Assembly (NCBI GenBank): GCA_963971425.1
Contig: OZ020525.1
Location: 2,108,001 to 2,172,000 of the forward strand
DNA length: 64,000 bases
Direction: 5' to 3'
Source of the DNA: Bryoerythrophyllum caledonicum
Taxonomy: Eukaryota > Streptophyta > Bryopsida > Pottiales > Pottiaceae
Every line of letters begins with the position of its first letter. Position 1 is the stretch's first letter. The position numbers and the translations under genes are program-made. Shown in pieces: positions 56,367 to 64,000 of this stretch. The notes beneath the pieces were generated by a model, which saw only the letters and a list, made by a program, of their open reading frames with translations, was not told the DNA's origin and searched no databases.

Positions 56367-57742
56367 TGTCGTACCACAAATTTTTCGTTTTTCTTAGTTA
56401 GGTAGATATAGGTATTAAAATTAGGTAAGATAGCTAGGCTAAACGGTTATCCCCACCCGGGATTAATCTTTAAGTAAGATTAGGATAGGAGGAGTACGGG
56501 GCTTTTATGAAAGCCTTAATAGTTGCAAGAAGGGACCTAGAGCTATGACTTAGACCCTAGCCTAAAAATAGTCCCTCGGGCCCCAAATCCACAGGAAGAC
56601 CAAGAGGCAAGGAATGCCATCATCCGGGTCAACCCGCACGGACCCGAATCTGGCCCGGAAGAAGAAAGGAGACCGAATCTGGCCCGGAAGATGGACACCA
56701 CCTGAATCTGGCCCGGAAGGTGAGAAGAAGCGGGACGAGAAGGGACCAGGAAGGTTCCCACGGCGTGAGCTACCGGGCATAAAGGCCAGCTCGACGAGGA
56801 GGATCATCACAGCAGTCGGCAAGGGAGATCCAGCAGCGAGTAAGTGCCAGCGAGAGGGTGAGCACCAGGTTCCAGTGGGAGAGAGCCGAGCCAGCATGGA
56901 GCACAATCGTAAGGGCGAGGAGCACAGTCGTAAGGGCGAGGAACACAGTTGTGAGGGAGAGGGCTCTGAGGCCAACATACACAAGAGGGCTCCGAGCGAG
57001 CATACACACGAGGGCTCCGGGCCAGCATACACAAGTGGGCTCCGAGGCCAGCATACACAAGTGGGCTCCGAGGCCAGCATACACAAGTGGGCTCCAAGGC
57101 CAGCATACACAAGAGGCTCCGAACCAGCATACACGAAGAGCAGGACGAAGCCAGATCAGGGCAAAGGAGCAGCCAGCGGACGCAAAGAGCACGAGGAGGA
57201 TCATCACAAGACGAGGTTGGCGCAGCTTGAAGGAGACGTGAAGAGCACCACAGGAGGAGCTTGTGTGAAGAGCACCTCCGCTTATGTCCACTACACGGCC
57301 AAGGTACGAAACTCTCAACCGGTTGAACCAGTTCGTGAGCACGGCCGGGCCAGACCGATAGGAACACCACAGCGAGACAAGGAGGGAGCCAACGGTCCAA
57401 ACAAGGTAGCCCGGGCGAGCTTGTGCACTCCAGCTCGTGGTAGATCCGGGCCAGCTTGAGCACTCCAGCTCGTGGTAGATCCGGCCCAGCTTGTGCACTC
57501 CAGCTCGTGCTAGACCCGGGTCAGCTTGTGCACTCCAGTTCGTGGTGGCATACAGGCCAACTTGTGCACTCCAGCTCGTGATAGCTCCGGGCCAACTTAT
57601 GCACTCCAGCTCGTGATAGCTCCGGGCTAGCTTGTGCACTCCATCTCGTGATAGCTCCAGGCCAGCTTGTGCACTCCAGCTCGTGATCATCCGGGCCAGC
57701 TTAAAGGAGAGCATCAGGCGAGGATCAAGCCCCCCGAATCAA
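56367..57742 (+). mobile_element. Element F: 5' region (probable LTR plus leader)
   Basis: Begins TGTCGTACCAC, inside the terminus of H, then TTAGTTAGGTAG as in F'. It carries several tandem arrays: CTGGCCCGGAAG motifs (56650-56720), GCCAGCATACACAAGTGGGC units of 26 bp (about 57010-57130), and TTGTGCACTCCAGCTCGTG units of about 35 bp (57420-57690). Frames here on both strands come from the repeats. LTR end and PBS are not identified. Confidence 0.55.
57420..57690. repeat. ~35-bp tandem repeat before the F accessory gene
   Basis: About eight units with TTGTGCACTCCAGCTCGTG and GATAGCTCCGGGCCAGC, one to three mismatches each. Confidence 0.85.
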
Positions 57743-59726
57743 ATGGCCTCCAACTTGGTGCCATCAGGGAAGAAGGACATTATCCCAGTCATACCCAAAG
57801 ATATTCTTGAACTCACCGAGCTCAAAGAGGATCTCCTTCGCATAGGATGTCTTTCTCTAATGGAGTTCTGTTGGAGTTTTTGGGTGAAATCAATCGTGCA
57901 GGAGATGAAGCAAGATCCTTTGCCCGAGCCCAATGGAGATAGCATCCGGGCTTGTCCGAATAGATGAACCATGGGGAGGTGGCAAGAGGTGTTCGGCTTT
58001 CCACGACAAGGGGCGGGATGGACAAGTACGAAGAAGGAGGAGTATACCAAGGGGAGGTTCGGCAACAAGGACGCCAAGAATGGTTACGCGGTACAAGATT
58101 GCGCGGACCTCCGCGCCAGGAGGATCTTCGCATTCCTCGTACCAATCTTACACCCCGAGAAACCTATCCGAGTGATGGTTACTCTCGCGAACACCGTGTA
58201 TGGCTCCTACCTTGGCGAGAGAGGTGAATTGAGCCATCATCGTGAAGGATGTGGTGATTCGGTTGACCAGGAGCATTCACAATGTCAAGCGTGCACCCCT
58301 CTGTCCATTTCTGATCCACCTATATCACCATTTCAAGGAGACAACTCCGGAGGAGGACATGGCGTACGGAACGCAACTGATGATGAAGAAGTTTGAAGGG
58401 ACAGAATGAGAACCCGAACCAGGGTCTGAAGGAGGGAGTAGCTCATTACAGTCAGGAGAGGAGATTGTACCACCTCCCAAGCGCCAGAGACAGAGACAGA
58501 GAGGAGCCCCCTCCACCCGCACCCGCGCAGCCATCCGCGCCGCAGCCACCGGACTGGCACAACTTGGAGGCAAGTCTTATCCAGCCTCCGAGCTACTCGA
58601 GGCCATTTGCGTATATGTGGAAGACTTGGATAGGACCTTGGGACAAGCAAGCAGCTTGGTGGGTAACCCTCCACGTGAAGGGTTGATCGCTACGATCTAG
58701 GAGAAGGTCGGAGGAGCTCGCGATCTTCGCCTCATGGAGCAGAAGGTTAACCGACTAACGCTCGAGGTGACAAAGGTAAGGAGTCGAGCGTTGGAGGCAG
58801 AGAGAAGTTGCAAGGTGGCTCTTCTTCAAGCCAATGCCTCGGCATCAGCGTTACAACAAGTAGACGAAGCATTACGTTTTCCCGCATATGTGGTATTTAA
58901 AGCGAAGATGTTTGATGCTCGATTGGAGAGGGATGACCACATTTCCAGCAAGCGGGTGATTGCCTTCGTGATGGAGCAAACCGTGAAGGTTGAGGCGGCT
59001 TATGCCAACATGCGGTTATTGGTGAGTAATCTCACTCACATTCTACCCAAGTTTGTGGAAGACTCTGACAGTTCCGACAAGGATGGGGACTCGGGTTCGG
59101 AGACCAACCCGGAGGAGCGTCACCTTGGTGATCACGGCCCACGGAAGAAGGAAGTGGTGGACCTTGACAGCCCGGATCTGCCCCCTCCACTCGTGAGCTC
59201 GAGAGTCCCGGCAGGACCATTCCCTTCGGAGGTCACCGCACCGATGCAGAGCGGTTGGAAGGAACGGCTAGGGGTTGCAATGGAGCCCTCATTTCCCGTA
59301 CATCCGCGCCAGCTACCACTCGGTGATTCCCCGTGCACTACGCCGATGGTAGCCCCTTTGCAGAGCGGGCTTCACATTGGGAAGACCGCAAGTAAGAGTT
59401 CGTCTTACTTGTACCCTCCAGGACAGATATCCGGCCAGGATATCATCATGGGCACCCCGAGTCAGGCATCGGCCCCTCCGACACGATCCGGACCACATCC
59501 GAGCATGACTACCGTGTCAATCACCCCGGATGGCTCGGATTCCTCCTTGCTTGCGAGGGAAACCTTATTGAGGGCAACAATTGGTCAACCCACGCCTTCC
59601 ACCGATGTGTTTGCGCCATTGGTGGGACTTGCAGCAGCCGCGCCCACCCCGACTTCAAGCCAGAATTCCAAGAAGCGCAAGAGGAGGGAGGAGCGGAAGA
59701 GACTCGAGGATCTGGCCCGGAAGTAG
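57743..59726 (+). pseudogene. Element F accessory gene
   Basis: Starts MASNLVPSGKKDIIPVIPKD, with the blocks LLRIGCLSLMEFC, DPLPEPNGDSIR, WQEVFGFPR, FGNKDAKNGYAVQDC, VPILHPEKPIRV, then VNWAIIVKDVVIRL and HLYHHFKE in another frame. Defects: TGA at 57965-57967 (Trp in F'), a frameshift near 58220, TGA near 58409 and TAG near 58699. The last 330 codons (58734-59726) are open: a coiled-coil part (MEQKVNRLTLEVTKV...ALEAERSCKVAL), the FKAKMFDARLERDDHI...VEAAYANMRLLVSN block homologous to C, and a Pro/Ser-rich tail with KKRKRREERKR. No pol lies within F as seen, so F may be non-autonomous. Confidence 0.75.
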
Positions 59727-60917
59727 GCCAGGATCTTGGTTTGTAGGTCACTGTTTAGTCCGGGATTTGGCCCCCGGTTCACTTTGGTTTTGACTTGGTT
59801 TTGCCTTGGGTTTTGTGTAATAAGTGACCTCTGACGGTGCACATTGTGTGTAGTGGCAGCACCGCCGCCAAGAGTAGTTATTGTCACCGTTTTTAGTTAG
59901 AAGGTATCGTTTGAGTTTGGACTCTTGTGTGAGTCCTTCGCAGTATAAGAGAGGAGTCTCGTGGCCTCTCTCTTCATTGCTTGATGTGTATACTTGCTTT
60001 CAGTTCAATTCTAAACCCACGCTCTCAGAAAACCTTCGACGGTTGGAGAGCTCGGGGGTGGAAGCAAGTTAGGGTGGAGCACTTAGTACGTCAGGAGCAG
60101 TTTTTTCAGGGGGTCCCAAACTTCAATGGCCGGATTAGTAGTGCTCCCAATGCAAAAGTACTAATGTTTTTGGCAATGATGTTAGCAATACTAATGAATA
60201 TTATAAAACTATTGTGCTTTACTCCAAAAAACATTGGGAACACATAAATATATGTACTTTTTTAACTTTCTGAAAGTACGTCACAGTCTGGATAAAAACA
60301 ACAAAAGTACGTATATCATGTTGTTTGACAAAAGATAGTACAAATTCATACTTAGATAATGGAAGAACATGTTTAAAGCCTTCAAATGCACATTAAAAGT
60401 TGTGATAATTTTTAGTCGCTCATTGTGATTTTTACGGTCAAAGTGCTAAAATTATTTTTGGGCAAAATATACTCGAAAATGATCCAAACTTCGTTTTTTT
60501 TTAGTATCCACTCGTTTTAAGGGGATCCCCATGTGGGTAGCAAACTGATTTTCAAGTAATATGAGTAAAAGGTGGCAAATTGAAACTCCTTCCACTCCCG
60601 CAAAGGTACAAATATAGTACAAATTAAACCTCTTAAATGCCTCCAAAAACTACAATTCGCGCGACTTTCGAGGCTCCTAAAGCCGCGCGTGTCACACCAC
60701 CTGCCACGCTTTAGGAATGCTAAAAATATTCATGTTTATACCCAATGTACACAAGGCAAATTGGATCCCAAAGAAGGGTTGACTTTTACCACTTTTTTGG
60801 TACAATAGGTTGTCCGAAAGTGCACCCACTTTAGTGTGCTCCTACCCTCGGATTCTATATGACTGTGAGTACCATCCCAAGTAGTCCACTCCTCAAGTCC
60901 ATACTAACCGTCGAGTC
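59727..60917 (+). other. F 3' region with TATA-like core, then unassigned DNA
   Basis: TATAAG at 59944-59949 in CAGTATAAGAGAGGAGTC, with a C/T-rich stretch after it, looks like an LTR promoter core, so an F LTR may lie around 59880-60110. A TGTCACCGTTTTTAGTTAG at 59884 only weakly recalls the F start. 60110-60917 is AT-rich with nothing recognised. Confidence 0.4.
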
Positions 60918-61082
60918 ATTGTTTCCTTGTTCCATCAAGTAGAGTTAGTCCGGGTGGATGGGAATAACAGGTGAGATGATTAGATGGTTAGTTGGGCGTG
61001 ACTCTTACTCTGACCCCTTGTGATTGTTTCCTTGTTCCCTCAAGTAGAGTTAGTCCGGGTGGAGGGGAATAATAGGTGAGAT
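60918..61082. repeat. 60-bp direct repeat
   Basis: ATTGTTTCCTTGTTCC...GGTGAGAT occurs at 60918-60977 and 61023-61082, with four or so differences, 105 bp apart. Confidence 0.85.
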
Positions 61083-61780
61083 TATAAGTGGTTAGGGGAG
61101 GACGAGGGGAGAGTGACGGGTGCGAAGGAGTCTTGATATGTCTTGTGTGACCGGTCGGCGGTAGTATGTCATCGATCGTGAAGATGTACTCTGGGTCCCG
61201 GATGCATCAACCTTTGGTCAGATAGGTTGATCCACAGGAGCATTATACACCATCAACCCTTCGTGTTGAGGATGGAGTAGACTAGCGTGACCCAAGGGCA
61301 GTAAGCCCAGACCGACTTTAACAGCTCGGATAATCTTAAGAGAAGAAAGGAGATCCAACTAACCTCTTTGCGAGGTGACCATCGGAGTAATAAAAGGAGG
61401 ATTTTGTTCCCTGAAGAAAAGGAGTGGGAATCGGGTACCCGGGGCTAATAGCTAGGCGATCCCACAACGTACGATTCCTTTAGCTGATTCTGAGGTAAAG
61501 GAAGGTCTCACAACTCGAATGGTAGGTAAACCGCATACTTGCCACCAGAGTAGTGTTAGTCCTTAAGGCCCAAGCCTTATCCCCTCTTACGGGGGGAATC
61601 CAGTGACACCACAACCATCCGAAGTTAGTGAGTAGGAGTGATTGGAGAGACTGTGAGGAAGAAGTGACGCTTACTAAAACTTGTTTGAGTCCGTGAACCG
61701 TCGTTCATGGTGATAAAACACTCTCCGGATACGCAAGTATCCCGGATGTCTATAATGTATAAAGTTGTAAAGTCCATGCC
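61083..61780. other. Unassigned region
   Basis: Mixed-composition non-coding DNA; no repeat partner or frame of interest found. Confidence 0.4.
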
Positions 61781-62083
61781 CGATCCGGGCCATGTGGAAT
61801 CCGGGCCATGTAGGATACGGGCCATGTGGGATCCGGGCCATGTACAATCCGGGCCATGTAGGATTCGGGCCATGTAAGATCCGGGCCATGTAGGATCCGG
61901 GCCATGTAGGATCCGGGCCATGTGGAATCCGGGCCATGTAGGATCCCGGCCATGTAGGATCCGGGCCATGTGGAATCCAGGCCATATAGAATCCAAGCCA
62001 TGTGGGATCCGGGCCATGTACAATCCGGGCCATGTGGAATCCGGGCCATGTAGGATCCGGGCCATGTACGATCCGGGCCATGT
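61781..62083. repeat. 16-bp tandem array (GGGCCATGTAGGATCC)
   Basis: About 19 units with small variation (GTAGGATCC, GTGGAATCC, GTACAATCC). Sixteen is not a multiple of three, so all three minus frames read rotations of a MARILHGPDSTWPG-type peptide; these are repeat artefacts. Confidence 0.95.
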
Positions 62084-62960
62084 AAAGAACTTGGGTGGGA
62101 TGGTTGGTGTAATTAACGCTCCCCCTTGTGATCTAAACCTTTCTCTCTTTTCTTTTGATGTATATATTTTATAATTGATATTGTACAGATCATGGTTTGT
62201 TGTTAGTCGTTGTAGTTCTCGGTGACTATTTGTGGAAACGATTACCTTAAGGGTATCTTTGTGTTAAGATGTGAATACTTGCCAACGCTGTCCTGATGGA
62301 AATTCTTTCATCATGTAGATATTCATACCAATATGGATATATTTTGATTACAGCTAGCGGTTAGATGAGGTAAAAAGGTTTAGTCGTGGTGAGAACCACG
62401 GTTTGAGGATTTGGGCAAGTGTTAGCATGTAGGTGCTGCACTGTTCTTGTCACTGCTCAGGGGGGTAGGTAGCGGGTTGACTGGTATTTTTCCTGCCTCA
62501 CTACCGAGCCAAGCCGTAGGCCGCCCAACCACTCGACGGACTCGATCGGGTTTGAACCCGGACCGGCGGCGGCCACTGACCACGACATTTTCAGCCAACC
62601 AAGTCCACGACTTGGCGATCAGGTTGTGCGAATCAACACCTTTATACGTCCGTACCATCAGCTATCTTACGATAAGTTTTTTTATTTAGATATTTTTTTT
62701 ATTTTACTTATCTTGTTGGTTGGAAGGTCTAAGTTTTTAGTCTTCCAATAAATAAATGACTAAGGGATTTTATATGGTTGAAAGTGGAAAGGATAAGAAA
62801 GTAATGAAGTACCTTGTGGGGTACTTTGGAAAGGGTGATATGGGCTGGAGTGCCCACGTCCACTTGAGGGGAAAAGGTTGGAAAAAGAGATTCCTGTGTG
62901 TGTGTGTGTGCGGGTGAGAGAGCAAGGGTTTGGAGCAGAACTTTAACTGTGTGTAACTCA
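62084..62960. other. Unassigned region with (TG)8 microsatellite
   Basis: Includes a (TG)8 at 62895-62910. Frames at 62422-62689 have no recognisable domain. Confidence 0.4.
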
Positions 62961-63570
62961 TTAAGCTTGAATTGAATGGAATTGAAAATTTGTGATCTTA
63001 TTCCTTGTTTAAAGGACTTTCCATACTCGTTTTAAAATTTGAATTCGGAGTTGTAGAGAAAAAGTTATTGAGGTTTTAATTCTGTGAAAACCCGAGGCCA
63101 TCCATTGAAGGGCAGAGGTTTCGAGGAGCCACAATTTTTTCTGTAGTTCTCAATTTGATTTGAGATTTTGAGGTACTGTGCATCTCTATCTTAGCTTTCT
63201 ACAAAGATATTACAATTGAGATTTGGAGTTGTGAGCAAGAAGTTATAGAGATCTGAATAAATAGGGGTAGGCAAAACTTTGATTGTCCATAACTTTTGGA
63301 CAGTAGTTTAGAATTGATTGAGAATTGGAAGGTGTGTGAACAATAGTCATAGCTCTTCAAAAAATTATTACAATTGAGGTTTGGAGTTTTTAAGAAGAAG
63401 TTATGAACGATTAATATCTGGAGGGGTAGAACTTTGAACTCGTATAACTTTCGGACAGTAGTTTAGATTGACTTGAAATTTGGAGGAGTGTTAGTTGTCT
63501 GAATTAGCTTTCCAGAGAGCTATTACACTTAGTATTTGAAGTTTTGAGTCATCTGTGTCACTTGCTTGAA
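62961..63570 (+). repeat. Degenerate ~156-bp tandem repeat
   Basis: TTTGGACAGTAGTTTAGA-type blocks recur near 63297 and 63451, ATTACAATTGAG(A/G)TTTGGAG near 63208 and 63367 and a weaker one near 63520, with AAGAAGTTAT after two of them. The wording resembles motifs common in plant LTRs. Confidence 0.6.
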
Positions 63571-64000
63571 GGTTACAGCCTTGGTGAAACTTTTCCATTG
63601 TGTTTTCGAACACTTCTTTTGAGTTTCTTAGTATTTTAGAACACTTGAAGACTTTGGAGTTAAAGGATGGAGGAATTGAAGACTTGAGGCTTGAAGAGAA
63701 GAGAAGATGGAGACAAGTGTGTTGTGGCTTGTGGTCCGATTTCTTTTTTTGTGATTCCAAGCCAGCTTTGGAGGCTAGTTGTATTTCAATTTTGTTCTTG
63801 TAAACTGTGTTGCGGCGAAGTGGGGTTAATTGCCCACACGGTCGTATTTATGTTGTTCCCACCGGTAAGGCACGTTTGCTTGTCACCGTGGGTTTGAATT
63901 TTAGGAGCCAATCTTTCGGACGGTTTCAGCTTGTGGTCTGGCCGTCCCATTTTACCCGTCCGAGGCCATGGTTTCTTATCACCCACCTTTACCCTTAACC
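63571..64000. other. Unassigned window end
   Basis: Non-coding, GC rising to the end; the style (CACCGGTAAGGCACG, GTCACCGTGGG) could be LTR sequence but no partner is visible. Confidence 0.35.

Noticed and set aside
59880-60110. 3' LTR of element F starting TGTCACC
   Set aside because: Only about 15 weakly matching bases with the 56367 start; kept as a possibility, not annotated as an LTR.
61625-62081. Minus-strand MARILHGPDSTWPG repeat protein
   Set aside because: Product of a 16-bp tandem array open in several frames; no unique sequence supports a gene.
62500-62600. tRNA-like GGTTTGAACCC stretch
   Set aside because: No acceptor, D or anticodon stem could be formed around it.

Overview
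This window is repeat-dominated plant-type nuclear DNA with almost no ordinary genes. Evidence: Ty3/gypsy retrotransposons with very long LTRs and no chromodomain (the Tat/Athila-like branch), CACTA-like termini, a Tourist-like MITE with TTA target duplications, spliceable-looking decayed genes, A-rich spacers and megasatellite-like arrays. A streptophyte (charophyte alga, lycophyte, fern or seed plant with a large genome) fits; I cannot name the species. No rRNA, tRNA, CRISPR array or bacterial gene was seen.

Layout. 1-2387: 3' end and LTR of element A, a relative of B. 2388-4390: direct and inverted modules plus GC-rich palindromes. 4391-33432: a three-level nest. A minus-strand gag-like/accessory gene of element D is split at 6294/31889 by element E (6295-31888, TSD ATGTA), a probable 5.6-kb solo LTR that carries a 3.9-kb minisatellite. 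E is split by element B (7079-27073, TSD AGAAT), a complete 19,995-bp Ty3/gypsy element with 1,783-bp LTRs, three small leader ORFs, gag-pro-RT-RH-IN in one frame broken by two stops, and a 1,153-residue protein encoded after pol. 33433-36632: unassigned DNA and an AT-rich repeat. 36633-42339: a decayed DUF7869-type gene and a small acidic-protein ORF, surrounded by at least eight copies of a 14-bp palindrome. 42452-44181: a CACTA-like end inserted in element F'. 44400-48050: AT-rich repeat arms around a MITE. 48051-54615: minus-strand element C (pol, then accessory gene). 54616-56366: CACTA-like element H inside the C reverse transcriptase, truncated by element F (56367 onward), which carries another copy of the accessory gene. 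60110-64000: unassigned DNA with several tandem arrays.

How the parts relate. Three divergent element lineages (B, C/D, F/F') carry a protein of the same layout: an N-terminal helical domain with an [N/D]W signature, a charged linker and a long coiled coil. In B and C it lies downstream of integrase on the same strand. It is the main candidate for an undescribed retrotransposon function. The second candidate is the 36.6-42.3 kb locus, where a transposase-like gene is surrounded by clustered palindromes in the way subterminal transposase-binding sites surround DNA-transposon genes.
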